Origin: Bartonella sp. HY328
Lineage (GTDB): Bacteria > Pseudomonadota > Alphaproteobacteria > Rhizobiales > Rhizobiaceae
DNA: 64,000 nt
Assembly (NCBI RefSeq): GCF_025449335.1
Contig: NZ_CP104883.1
Location: forward strand, 1,480,501-1,544,500
Reading direction: 5' to 3'
A program made the translations under genes and the position numbers. This document shows positions 26,636-36,013 of this stretch, piece after piece. Every line of letters starts with the position of its first letter. Within the stretch, counting starts at the first letter, position 1. The notes below the pieces were generated by a model, which did not search any database, was not told the DNA's origin, and saw only the letters and a list, made by a program, of their open reading frames with translations.

Positions 26636-26665
26636 AAACATGCATAAAATTAATTATGCATGTTT
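26636..26665 (-). terminator. terminator between the NDUFA12 and DUF2155 genes
   Basis: Perfect 12-pair stem AAACATGCATAA / TTATGCATGTTT with a 6-base loop and, on the minus strand, a following ATTTTTT. It would end the NDUFA12 transcript before DUF2155. Confidence 0.75.
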
Positions 26666-26747
26666 GGAATGTTTTATATCAACTGAAATAGAAAAAAGCT
26701 GCATCAATTCTGCTAAATTTCAAAGTCCAGTATAATATTTCTGCTGC

Positions 26748-27143
26748 TTATTCCGGTGACCAAGCATTATAATCGCCAGTAACTTTAGGGCGCTTACCAT
26801 GATTCTCAATCGAGCCTTTAGGTGTATAAGCATTTGCTGAACCAGTCTGGTTTGACAAATGTTCTTTTTCCCATTCAAACGGCACATAATTTTCTGCAGA
26901 TGGCGGTGTGTCAACGCGGTGATGCATCCAGCCATGCCAACCGGGTGGAATTGTTGACGCTTCAGAATAGCCATTATAGATTACCCAACGGCGTTTATAG
27001 CCATCTACGTGCCAACCACCTTCATAATAGACATTGCCAAACTCATCTTCACCAACGCGTTTACCCTTGCGAAAGGTGAAAAATCTTGTGCCAATTGTCG
27101 TACCATTCCACCAAGTGAAAACTTGTCTTATTAAACCGGCCAT
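26748..27143 (-). CDS. NDUFA12 family, respiratory complex I accessory subunit
   Basis: 131-residue homologue of the mitochondrial complex I accessory subunit NDUFA12 (B17.2), found in alphaproteobacteria. Start set at ATG 27143 (MAGLIRQVFTWWNG) because a strong GAGGAG lies 9 bases upstream; the frame reaches 12 codons further. The motif FTWWNGTTIGTRFFTFRKG opens the protein and the characteristic GNVYYEGG, RRWVIYNG and PPGWHGWMHH follow. It binds the complex I matrix/cytoplasmic arm. A proline/lysine-rich C-terminal tail ends in a conserved-looking YNAWSPE. Confidence 0.95.
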   Translation of the reverse strand: MAGLIRQVFTWWNGTTIGTRFFTFRKGKRVGEDEFGNVYYEGGWHVDGYKRRWVIYNGYSEASTIPPGWHGWMHHRVDTPPSAENYVPFEWEKEHLSNQTGSANAYTPKGSIENHGKRPKVTGDYNAWSPE

Positions 27144-27235
27144 AGCCTTAAACTCCTCAATCATGCCAGCAAAGGGCACAAAATGAATATGTAGGGTCTC
27201 TTATGAGCCTATAATGGCATAAATGCAAGAAATAA

Positions 27236-27733
27236 TTAGAATAGTTCTTTTTCCATTACAATTTCAAAAACATCTTTTTGCTCTTGAATGGGGGTTGGAA
27301 CTCCAATTTTCTTGTAGCCTTGGCTTTCATAAAATTTCTGTGCGTCTGTACTTTTTTCCAATATTATAACACGGCATTTACGTGCATTGGGAAAAGATTC
27401 TTCAACCTCGATCAAAAGACGTTTACCAATGCCTTGACCTTGATATTTGGGGCGCACCATCAGCTGTTGAATAAGAACAGTTTCTGGAAAACCTTTTACG
27501 CCACCTTGTAAGGCATATGCCGCACCTTTTAATTCGTCACCATCATCTGCAACAATAAATTCAGAAGAGGGGCGGGTGAGGCACTTTTTAAAATGATCAA
27601 CAGATTGCCATTTGCCAATAATCTTATCAACAGATTCACTGCTGATAAGATTATCATATAGTTCATGCCAAGTGGCAAATAACAGTTCGCGAATTGATTC
27701 TATATCATTTTTTGTAGCGGTTCTAAGCCACAT
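27236..27733 (-). CDS. GNAT family N-acetyltransferase
   Basis: 165-residue cytoplasmic GNAT-fold acetyltransferase that should use acetyl-CoA. The motif A region LMVRPKYQGQGIGKRLL (about 92-108, with the R/Q-x-x-G-x-G/A loop) is clear, as is the C-terminal FYESQGYKKIG. Begins 5 bases after the gatB stop, so it is the second gene of a gatB operon. Substrate unknown. Confidence 0.88.
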   Translation of the reverse strand: MWLRTATKNDIESIRELLFATWHELYDNLISSESVDKIIGKWQSVDHFKKCLTRPSSEFIVADDGDELKGAAYALQGGVKGFPETVLIQQLMVRPKYQGQGIGKRLLIEVEESFPNARKCRVIILEKSTDAQKFYESQGYKKIGVPTPIQEQKDVFEIVMEKELF

Positions 27734-27738
27734 AATAT

Positions 27739-29238
27739 TTATTCCAACCCTAGTTTAGCCTTAACAATGTCATTAACTGCTTGCGGATTTGCCTTGCCAC
27801 CTGTTGACTTCATCACTTGCCCAACAAACCAGCCAGCAAGTGTTGGTTTTGCCTTTGCTTGCTCCACTTTGTCTGGATTTGCGGCAATAACATCATCAAC
27901 CGCCTTTTCAATGGCGCCGGTATCAGTTACCTGCTTTAACCCGCGGCTTTCAACAACTTCACGCGGATCACCGCCCTCAGTCCAAATAATTTCAAAAAGA
28001 TCTTTGGCAATTTTACCTGAAATAGTGCCTTCAACAATAAGCTCAATGATAGTGCCGAGCTGTAACGGGCTAACAGGCGTTTCTTCAATTGAAAGACCAG
28101 CTTTATTTAAAGCACCAAGCAAGTCGTTAATCACCCAGTTTGCTGCAAGTTTGCCATCACGGCCTTTTGCTACTTCCTCAAAATAATCAGCAATGGCTTT
28201 TTCAGTAATGAGGATTGATGCATCATAGGCTGAAAGACCAAGAGAGGAAATAAGACGGTCTTTTTTATCGTCAGGTAGCTCAGGCAAGTCTGCGGCTAGT
28301 TGGTCGACCAATTCTTGGCTAAATTCTAGCGGCAAGAGATCAGGATCTGGGAAATAACGATAATCATGCGCTTCTTCTTTAGAGCGCATGGCGCGTGTTT
28401 CGCCCTTTGCTGCATCAAAAAGCCGTGTTTCTTGGTCAATTGTACCGCCATCTTCCAAAATTGCGATTTGGCGTCTTGCTTCATAATCAATGGCTTGGCC
28501 AACGAAGCGAATGGAATTAACATTTTTAATCTCGCAGCGTGTGCCAAATTCACCGCCTGGGCGACGAACCGAGACGTTAACATCGGCGCGCATGGAGCCT
28601 TCATCCATATTGCCATCGCAAGTACCTAAATAGCGAACAATAGTGCGCAATTTGGTGACATAGGCCTTGGCTTCATCAGCTGAGCGCATATCCGGTTTTG
28701 ACACAATTTCCATCAAAGCAACGCCAGAACGGTTAAGGTCAATACAAGACATGGTTGGATGGTGATCATGGATTGATTTACCTGCATCTTGCTCAAGATG
28801 CAGGCGTTCAATACCAATTTCAATATCTTCAAATTGTCCCTTATTATCAGGGCCAACTGAAATGATAATTGCACCTTCGCCAACGATAGGTTGTTTGAAT
28901 TGCGAAATTTGGTAACCTTGCGGCAAATCTGGGTAAAAATAGTTTTTACGATCAAAAACCGATTTTAGATTAATCTGCGCCTTTAGGCCAAGGCCAGTAC
29001 GAATGGCTTGTTTTACACACTCAATATTAATAACTGGCAACATTCCCGGCATTGCTGCGTCAACCAATGAAACATTTGCATTGGGCTCAGCGCCAAAAGA
29101 AGTTGAAGCGCCCGAAAATAATTTCGAGTTTGAGGTTACTTGGGCATGTACTTCCAAACCAATAATGACTTCCCAGTCACCAGTGGCACCAGAGATGAAA
29201 CGTTTTGGTTCTGGAATTCTATTATCAATGATGGTCAT
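27739..29238 (-). CDS. gatB: Asp-tRNA(Asn)/Glu-tRNA(Gln) amidotransferase subunit B
   Basis: 499-residue subunit of the GatCAB amidotransferase that turns misacylated Glu-tRNA(Gln) (and Asp-tRNA(Asn)) into the correct aminoacyl-tRNA. The sequence holds VIIGLEVHAQ, the kinase-like cradle motifs (KNYFYPDLPQGYQISQ, MEIVSKPDM, GTRCEIKNVNS) and the C-terminal YqeY-like tail (about 360-499). ATG 29238 is preferred to a TTG two codons earlier. gatA and gatC are not in this window. A GNAT gene follows in the same operon. Confidence 0.97.
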   Translation of the reverse strand: MTIIDNRIPEPKRFISGATGDWEVIIGLEVHAQVTSNSKLFSGASTSFGAEPNANVSLVDAAMPGMLPVINIECVKQAIRTGLGLKAQINLKSVFDRKNYFYPDLPQGYQISQFKQPIVGEGAIIISVGPDNKGQFEDIEIGIERLHLEQDAGKSIHDHHPTMSCIDLNRSGVALMEIVSKPDMRSADEAKAYVTKLRTIVRYLGTCDGNMDEGSMRADVNVSVRRPGGEFGTRCEIKNVNSIRFVGQAIDYEARRQIAILEDGGTIDQETRLFDAAKGETRAMRSKEEAHDYRYFPDPDLLPLEFSQELVDQLAADLPELPDDKKDRLISSLGLSAYDASILITEKAIADYFEEVAKGRDGKLAANWVINDLLGALNKAGLSIEETPVSPLQLGTIIELIVEGTISGKIAKDLFEIIWTEGGDPREVVESRGLKQVTDTGAIEKAVDDVIAANPDKVEQAKAKPTLAGWFVGQVMKSTGGKANPQAVNDIVKAKLGLE

Positions 29239-29596
29239 TGCCAATCCATATATTCAAATCAATTCAAAGAAATTCTGAAGATATTGGCTACTGCAAATGA
29301 GCAAAAAAGGCAAGAGGAAGCATTGGTTTAACATAGTGTTCCGCAAGTTTTTGATTAGTTTTGCAGTAATTTTAAAAAACAATGGAGAATATAAATCACG
29401 TTAGATGAGGTTTTGCCCAATGATCTTACAATTTTACTTTTTTAAAATATTGAGATGAAATCAAGCTAGCTGACGTTTTTTGTTATCTTAGTTAAGCATT
29501 GATCGGTAACTACACCACTTAAAAAGCAGCCTATTGCCGTTTAAGGATGCTGTACTCAACATCCTTAAACTGTTTAATTTTGCAAAATATCAAAAC
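29239..29596. other. intergenic region with a perfect inverted repeat
   Basis: No gene seen. GTTTAAGGATG / CATCCTTAAAC (29539-29570, 10-base loop) lies 27 bases after the stop of the lysozyme-like lipoprotein gene and is probably its terminator, although the T-tract is poor. Confidence 0.55.
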
Positions 29597-30904
29597 TTAG
29601 TTGCGCGCTATTTCAGAAGATTGAAATGCGCGATGCATCGCCTGTGCGCCTTCTTTTTGCATATTGATGCGCATTTTTTCTTCAGTTGCTGCTAATAATT
29701 TAGCAACGGTATTATTGCGCTTGGCAACGGGATTTCGCTCATAACCTTTACGCAAGAAAAAATTCGCAGTTGGCACAATTTCACGCAATTCTTGCGGCAT
29801 GCTAATCATGTCATAGCCATTGCCATCACCAGTAAGGTTAAGCATTTCAAGTTCTGCGCCGGTTAATTGGCGCGTTACGCCTTTGGCATGAAGAAAATGC
29901 ATCGATGTGCGTAATTTATGGGTTTGCAGTAGCGGCCCAACATCTTTGTCTAATGTCATAGCATGAATACCAAGGCCGGCTGGCGTTTTGGCAAGCTCTG
30001 CCTGCGCAGTCCATTGATGGGGTACGGTGCGCGCCCTTGCAGTCATTGCGCTAACAACATCTGCTTTACGCAATAAGCGTTGGCGATTTGCCCCTTGTGC
30101 CCTTTGCGCTTGGGCTTTAAGTTCGCGCACGATTTCAGGGCCAAACTCATGCATGACGCTAACACTTGCGGTTGCAACGAGCTGATTATAACCAATAGCG
30201 GTGGAAATTGGTCGCGCATTAGCATTGCTTTTTAGCATGCCGGCTTGCAAGTCATGAGTACCATCGCCACCTGTTTCAAAAGCATAAAGCGCAACCAGTT
30301 GGTAGCGTGTTAGGCCAGCTTGCGAAGCTGCATTGGCATAAGCGCGCATGAATTCTTCTTCATTGCGCGGGCGGTCGGGGGTAAAACCATAGACAGATTT
30401 AGCCGCAGCTAGAAAATCACCAGTACCTGGAATTCTTGCACTTGGTTTTGCTGGTGCTATTTGCCCAGGCATTGCGGGTTTTGGTGGACCATCATAGACT
30501 GGAGGCTGATTTAAAACATAATCATTTTGGGTGATGGCTTGGCCATTACGGCGTTTTTCATTGCGCTGTTTACGCTTTGCTGAAACATCATCCCAATATT
30601 TTTCCGCCTTTTTGCTGTAAGCGGCATGGGCGACTGCCCAGCTGTTGCTGGCCGGATTGGTTGGGCGATAGGCTGTAACGCTGGCTGTTGTCTCAACGGA
30701 TGGTGTCGGGCGGTTTTGCGCAATTGCCGCACTAGGTGCTATATTGGCAGTATTGCTTTTAGGTGCAATGCCTTGCGATAAACCACTCATGGGATTTGAA
30801 AAACCACATGCTGTTATGGATAGTGATGCGGATGCTAACAAAAACGCCGTTAAAGCGGACTTGTTGAATTTGCCTGTAGCCTTGGTAAAAAAGCGAAATA
30901 TCAC
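29597..30904 (-). CDS. putative lipoprotein with lysozyme-like (transglycosylase) motifs
   Basis: 435 residues, GTG start after CAGGAT. A signal sequence ends in a lipobox-like ITAC with Cys33. A Ser/Ala/Pro-rich linker runs to about residue 150. The conserved-looking core (about 155-400) contains LVALYAFETGGDGT, where the Glu could be catalytic, followed by AIGYNQLVATAS: the same spacing logic as the ESGG...GLMQ pair of lytic transglycosylases. I infer a lysozyme-like fold acting on peptidoglycan, but the motifs are not exact, and a C-terminal TGDGNGYDMISM segment is not typical. It is monocistronic. Known as a conserved hypothetical in Hyphomicrobiales, as far as I recall. Confidence 0.7.
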   Translation of the reverse strand: MIFRFFTKATGKFNKSALTAFLLASASLSITACGFSNPMSGLSQGIAPKSNTANIAPSAAIAQNRPTPSVETTASVTAYRPTNPASNSWAVAHAAYSKKAEKYWDDVSAKRKQRNEKRRNGQAITQNDYVLNQPPVYDGPPKPAMPGQIAPAKPSARIPGTGDFLAAAKSVYGFTPDRPRNEEEFMRAYANAASQAGLTRYQLVALYAFETGGDGTHDLQAGMLKSNANARPISTAIGYNQLVATASVSVMHEFGPEIVRELKAQAQRAQGANRQRLLRKADVVSAMTARARTVPHQWTAQAELAKTPAGLGIHAMTLDKDVGPLLQTHKLRTSMHFLHAKGVTRQLTGAELEMLNLTGDGNGYDMISMPQELREIVPTANFFLRKGYERNPVAKRNNTVAKLLAATEEKMRINMQKEGAQAMHRAFQSSEIARN

Positions 30905-31148
30905 TATGCTATCCTGTCATCGAGTTTAAAAGTTTAATCAGCATAGCAATTTTAAATATTTATGAAATAAAATATCTAATGCTTGGTTAGCCAATTATTA
31001 AAAATGCTCAACATTACCATAATTAGCAATGACGATTTGAATTAGTTTGTCATAGCAATTTTTAACAGAATATGAATTTTTGCCAAAACAAAGGTCATAC
31101 ACAGTTTTTTGTCAATCAACGGCAGTAATTTTAGTCAAATTGCCAATT

Positions 31149-33257
31149 TTACCCTGCGCGTAACAGGCGTATTGCATCATCACGCCTAAATAAATAGAGC
31201 AAAAGCCGTAAGGCTTGTCCTCTTGGCGAGGTAAGGTCTTGGTCTTTTTCAAGTATAAGACGCGCATCTTGGCGCGCCATTTCCAATAAATCAGCATGGC
31301 TTTCTAGATTGGCTAACTCAAAACCGGGAAGACCTGATTGTTTGGTTCCCAGCAATTCACCTTCACCGCGCAATCTTAAATCTTCTTCAGCAATACGAAA
31401 ACCGTCTTCCGTTTCACGCATAACATTAAGCCTTGCAGTTGCAGTCAGCGATAATGGCGATTTATAAAGCAAAATGCACGATGATTCCTTGTTCCCGCGC
31501 CCAACACGTCCGCGCAATTGGTGCAATTGCGCAAGCCCGAAGCGTTCAGCATGTTCAATAATTATAATTGAAGCATCGGGAACATCGACACCAACTTCAA
31601 CAACAGTAGTGGCAACTAGCAAGCGAATGTCGCCAGTTTTAAATTTGGCCATGGCTTCATCTTTTTCAGCATTAGCCATTTTGCCGTGGACTAGGCCAAT
31701 TTTGTCACCAAAATATTTTTGCAAATTCAAAAAGCGATCAGTCGCCGAGGTGAGTTCCAGCACTTCTGATTCTTCAACCAAGGGACAAATCCAATAGATT
31801 TTGTCGCCTTTTTTTAATGCTGCATCAACCCGCTCCAATAATTTATCAAGCCGTTCTAATGGCAATGTGGCGGTTTGTATTGGTTTACGCCCTTTTGGCT
31901 TTTCACGCAGCTTTGACACATCCATATCGCCAAAAGCTGTTAACACCAAGGTGCGTGGAATGGGGGTTGCGGTCATCACCAGCATATCAGGGGCTTGACC
32001 CTTAGCTGTAAGTTGCAAGCGTTGATGGACACCAAAGCGGTGCTGCTCATCAATAATTGCAAGGACAAGATTATGATAATCGACTTTTTCTTGAATAAGC
32101 GCGTGGGTACCGATGATAATTGCTGCTTCACCACTGGCAATATCGTCCAAAATGGCTTGCCGTTCTTTGCCTTTTTCACGCCCTGTTAATAAAACTGCTT
32201 TAAGGCCAATATTAGCAATTAAAGGTGCAATGGTTGCATAATGTTGGCGCGCCAATACCTCTGTTGGTGTCATTAAAGCTGATTGGCCATTATTTTCTGC
32301 CGCCTGTAACATAGCATAAAGGGCAACGATGGTTTTACCTGATCCGACATCGCCTTGTAACAGCCGCAGCATGCGCTCAGAAGAAGCAAGGTCCTTTGAT
32401 ATTTCTTCAATGGCTATTTTTTGCCCTTGGGTCAGTTCAAAGGGTAGGTAAGATTTTAATGCATTGATATATTTGCCAGTGGTTAAAAGTGGGGTGCCGG
32501 AAAGACGTTTGGTTTTTGCTCGCACCAAGCCAAGCGCCAATTGTCCTGCTAAAAATTCATCATAGGCAAGCCTGCGGCGCGCTGGGCTTAAAAGCGCAAT
32601 ATCTTCAGGTGTTTTAGGCGTGTGGACTTGGCTTAAAGCATTTTGATAGCTTGGGAAGCTTTCGCGTTTTATAAGGTGTTCGTCCTGCCATTCGGGTAGG
32701 TTAGGGATGTGGGTTAAGGCGTCTATAATGGCGCGAGATAAGGTTTTAGGTGAAAGGCCAGCCGTTAGCGGATAAACGGGTTCTACCAGTAGCAGCTTTT
32801 CTTCTTCATCAGCGCTAATAATATGGTCCGGGTGCACCATTTGAGCGCGGCCATTAAAATGCTCCACCTTACCAGAAACAAGAACTTTCGATCCCACTGG
32901 CAGTAGGTTTTCAAGCCAAGCTTTTTGCCCACGGAAAAACACTAAGGCTATATCGCTGCTATCATCATGGCAATAAACGCGATAGGGAATATTCTTTCTA
33001 TTTGCTTCAGGCGGGTAATGGGTATCAACCACCAGCTCCAAGGTTACAATTTCATCCTGTTTGGCGCCAGTAATGAAAGGTCGATTGCGGCGGTCAATTA
33101 TTGATGTCGGCATTAAATGAAGAATATCCACCAAACGTGGTTCGCCAATATCATGGCTAAGGTCGAGCAATTTGCTTATTAAGGCACAAATCTTGGGGCC
33201 AACACCAGCAAGGCTGCGAATGGAAACAAAAAATGGATCAGTAATTGATGGACGCAT
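31149..33257 (-). CDS. recG: ATP-dependent DNA helicase RecG
   Basis: 702-residue branched-DNA translocase for fork regression and recombination. The N-terminal wedge/OB domain runs to about residue 240. Walker A LQGDVGSGKT is near 294-303, the DEQH-box IDEQHRFGVHQR near 400 and the MTATPIPRT motif near 430. C-terminal helicase motifs TTVVEVGVDVPDA and QLRGRVGRG follow. Length and motif set are those of a complete RecG. ATG start without a strong ribosome site. Transcribed alone in view. Confidence 0.97.
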   Translation of the reverse strand: MRPSITDPFFVSIRSLAGVGPKICALISKLLDLSHDIGEPRLVDILHLMPTSIIDRRNRPFITGAKQDEIVTLELVVDTHYPPEANRKNIPYRVYCHDDSSDIALVFFRGQKAWLENLLPVGSKVLVSGKVEHFNGRAQMVHPDHIISADEEEKLLLVEPVYPLTAGLSPKTLSRAIIDALTHIPNLPEWQDEHLIKRESFPSYQNALSQVHTPKTPEDIALLSPARRRLAYDEFLAGQLALGLVRAKTKRLSGTPLLTTGKYINALKSYLPFELTQGQKIAIEEISKDLASSERMLRLLQGDVGSGKTIVALYAMLQAAENNGQSALMTPTEVLARQHYATIAPLIANIGLKAVLLTGREKGKERQAILDDIASGEAAIIIGTHALIQEKVDYHNLVLAIIDEQHRFGVHQRLQLTAKGQAPDMLVMTATPIPRTLVLTAFGDMDVSKLREKPKGRKPIQTATLPLERLDKLLERVDAALKKGDKIYWICPLVEESEVLELTSATDRFLNLQKYFGDKIGLVHGKMANAEKDEAMAKFKTGDIRLLVATTVVEVGVDVPDASIIIIEHAERFGLAQLHQLRGRVGRGNKESSCILLYKSPLSLTATARLNVMRETEDGFRIAEEDLRLRGEGELLGTKQSGLPGFELANLESHADLLEMARQDARLILEKDQDLTSPRGQALRLLLYLFRRDDAIRLLRAG

Positions 33258-33400
33258 TTAGCCAGCCTGAAGAGTGTAAATTAATTAGATTTCATTTGTT
33301 TTCAATTGGTGTTTTAGTTGACTTTAACAATAAATCAAAAAAGCTATTATTGAATGTATTTGGTAAAATATAAAACGCCAAAAATCCATTATCAATATAG

Positions 33401-33424
33401 AAAATGCCCCGTTAAGGGCATTTT
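33401..33424 (-). terminator. terminator after the Bcr/CflA gene
   Basis: Perfect 9-pair stem AAAATGCCC / GGGCATTTT with a 6-base loop, 18 bases after the MFS gene stop on the minus strand; the A-rich flank reads as T-rich on that strand. Confidence 0.8.
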
Positions 33425-33441
33425 GTTTCGTTTAATATCCG

Positions 33442-34719
33442 CTATTTAATAGTTTTCATTTTCGCTTTGCTGGGATCTGCACTTACTGTTCTAAATAATT
33501 TACCATCTTCAGCAATAAGAACGAGTATTAATGCTAAAATGCCAACAATGAAAAAGCCTGCGGCAATTGGGGTGATTGTGCCGTGGAAAAAATGGCTGAT
33601 AAGTAAACCACCGCCAGCACCAATAAGCGTTTGCATAAAGCCAAAAACTGATGATGCTGTACCGGCAACTGCCCCTAAAGGTTCCATTGCCAATGAGTTG
33701 AAATTGGCGCCAATTGCGCCAAATGCAAACATAATGATGGTAAATAACAGCATATAGGGAATAAAGGGCACATGGGTTGGCGTTAGCCATGCCCATAAAA
33801 ATAACACAAATGAGGCTGCCACAAAAGCTAAAAGTAGAAAATGTGAAATACGGCGCATGCCAAAGCGGCCAACAAAGCGCGAATTTAAAAATGCAGCCAA
33901 TGCTTGGAAAGCAGCGACGGCGGCAAATGCGGCTGGAAACCATTTGCCTAAACCGTAAATTCCGTCATAAATTTGTTGGGCAGTGTTAAGTGCGCCAAAA
34001 AGCGCACTTAAAATAACCGAAAAAGCCAAATTATAGCAAAATGAAATCTTATTAGATAAAACAGTTTTAAAGCCTTGAGTAATGGCGGAAAATGTTAATG
34101 GGCGTGGAGCAAAAAGCGTTTCTGGTAAACGCTTCCAAACCCATATCGCCATAATAATACCGACTGCCGCCATGACAAAGAAAATAAGCTGCCATGGGCC
34201 AAGCATGAGAATACCTTGCCCTGTTGCTGGGGCAATAATTGGCACAACCATGAAAACCATCATCACAATGGACATGACTTCTGCCATTTGGCGGCCGCCA
34301 TAAAGATCGCGAACGACTGAAACGCAAAGCACGCGCGTTGCTGCAGCACCAATGCCTTGTATGGCGCGCAAAATTAAAAGGCCGATAAAAGATGGCGCAA
34401 ATGCACAGGCAAAAGATGCTATTGCATAAAATATCAGGCCAATAATTAACGGCACACGTCTGCCTAAACGGTCCGATAGTGGGCCGACAAATAATTGCGT
34501 AATACCAAAGCCGAGCAAATAGCAAAAAATAATATAATGATGCGCATTTTCGCCAAGTACTCCAAGGCTTGCTTTAATGTCGTCAAAAGCGGGCAACATA
34601 ATGTCAATGGCAACGGCGTTGGTCGCCATGAGAGCGGCAATAAGAATAATAAATTCTTTAACGCCAACACGTTGCTTTATTGCTGCGATATGCTGTTCTT
34701 GTGCCATATCTTGGGTCAT
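33442..34719 (-). CDS. MFS drug-resistance exporter, Bcr/CflA family
   Basis: 425-residue inner-membrane 12-helix proton antiporter. The loop 2-3 signature GPLSDRLGRR is at about residues 78-87 and the helix 4 segment RAIQGIGAAATRVLCVSVVRD matches the Bcr/CflA subfamily motif. The AIDIMLPAFDDIK in helix 1 is also typical. Probable role: efflux of drugs or metabolites such as bicyclomycin-like compounds or cysteine; substrate not shown by sequence. It is monocistronic and has its own terminator. Confidence 0.93.
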   Translation of the reverse strand: MTQDMAQEQHIAAIKQRVGVKEFIILIAALMATNAVAIDIMLPAFDDIKASLGVLGENAHHYIIFCYLLGFGITQLFVGPLSDRLGRRVPLIIGLIFYAIASFACAFAPSFIGLLILRAIQGIGAAATRVLCVSVVRDLYGGRQMAEVMSIVMMVFMVVPIIAPATGQGILMLGPWQLIFFVMAAVGIIMAIWVWKRLPETLFAPRPLTFSAITQGFKTVLSNKISFCYNLAFSVILSALFGALNTAQQIYDGIYGLGKWFPAAFAAVAAFQALAAFLNSRFVGRFGMRRISHFLLLAFVAASFVLFLWAWLTPTHVPFIPYMLLFTIIMFAFGAIGANFNSLAMEPLGAVAGTASSVFGFMQTLIGAGGGLLISHFFHGTITPIAAGFFIVGILALILVLIAEDGKLFRTVSADPSKAKMKTIK

Positions 34720-35347
34720 AGTTTTGTCTTTAGTCTTTCAATAATGGGCCGTATTTATTCGGCATATGGTCGGTTTATTTTTAAATATTTATCAATGGCT
34801 TAGGCTGGTTATTTAAACGCACTTTATTGGGTATAAATCCATATTATTTGTGGCACCTGACTTTAATTTATTGGCATATCAAAAAAAAATGAAGAATTAT
34901 AGAAAAACAAATAAAATCAAAAAGTCAGGTTAAATGAGCACATAGACATATTTAAACACAGCATATCAACATTTAGGTGCTGACCCTATTGCGCTGTTTT
35001 TTAATATAAACATTTACTGAGCATTTTGCTTTTGTAATCTTACGGGCGCATTGCCCCAAAAATTGCGACCCAAAATTTGCCTAGCCATTTAAAGCCTGAA
35101 AACTGGTTATAGTATTATCTATAAGTTGAAAGGAATTGCAAAGCAATTCTAAAATCTGAGTTTGGTAAAAATATAAATCGATTTAAAGCTATAGGTTGAA
35201 AATGTGATATTATACAAATTTTTTGCATAATATTTTGTTTTAAAAGGTTTTTAGCCTTAAACGATCACTTGCATTAAATCATTATATGTTTTTGGGAAAA
35301 TAAGGCCCATAATTGCTAAAATGAGCCTTATAAATGCAATTTGTCCC
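34720..35347. other. gene-free AT-rich region
   Basis: 628 bases with no supported gene. A 10-base inverted repeat ACCTGACTTT (34855-34864) / AAAGTCAGGT (34921-34930) is spaced by 56 bases. A weak ATAAGGC/GCCTTAT pair (35300-35331) precedes the hydrolase 3' end and may be its terminator. Confidence 0.5.
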
Positions 35348-35899
35348 TTAAGATAAATTACCTATAAATTGCGTAAATACCATAAGGCCCTCTGGCCAAG
35401 GGCCGTGACCGGATTTGGTGTTAATGTGACCTGCTTCGCCAGCATCTAAAAATAGCGAACCCCAATCTTCCCCCAGCTTTTCAGCCACAGAAAACTCGCA
35501 ATATTCATCATTCCGGCTGGCAATTAGAACTGATGGAAAGGGCAGCTTTTCGGTAGGGTAGGGTCCGAAAGTCATTAAATGCTTAGGCCGTATATTGGGG
35601 TTGGCAACATCGGGAGCAGCAACTAGAAAAGCGCCTTTTACGCGTTTGCCAAGTAAAGGTACTGCTTGCACAATGGTTGCAACGCCCAAAGAATGACCAA
35701 CAAGCAAAACGGGACGTTCAGATTTTTCAACTTCTTCGCGAAGCCGCGCAATCCATTCGCTGCGCACTGGTTTTGACCATGCATCTTGCTCCACCCGACG
35801 CGCAGTCGTTAATTTGCGCTCCCAGCGTGATTGCCAATGGTTTTCATCAGACCCTTGGTATCCAGGTACCATTAATATATCTAATTGATTTGCTTTCAT
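35348..35899 (-). CDS. RBBP9/YdeN family alpha/beta hydrolase
   Basis: 183-residue small serine hydrolase of the RBBP9/YdeN family. The opening VPGYQGSDENHWQSRWE is the family signature. The nucleophile Ser is in GHSLG (about residue 70), the acid Asp in ASRNDEYC (about 129-132) and the His in AGHINTKSGHGPWPEG near the end. Cytoplasmic, no signal peptide. Natural substrate unknown. It is monocistronic. Confidence 0.93.
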   Translation of the reverse strand: MKANQLDILMVPGYQGSDENHWQSRWERKLTTARRVEQDAWSKPVRSEWIARLREEVEKSERPVLLVGHSLGVATIVQAVPLLGKRVKGAFLVAAPDVANPNIRPKHLMTFGPYPTEKLPFPSVLIASRNDEYCEFSVAEKLGEDWGSLFLDAGEAGHINTKSGHGPWPEGLMVFTQFIGNLS

Positions 35900-36013
35900 A
35901 TTTTATTTTGTTGCCCGTTTTTGCAACATCCTTTATCAAATAATCAAACTGAGTTTTGTTAATATATAGCTATATAGTTGCTAAATAAAAGAAATTTAAC
36001 CCTAATGGTCCTT

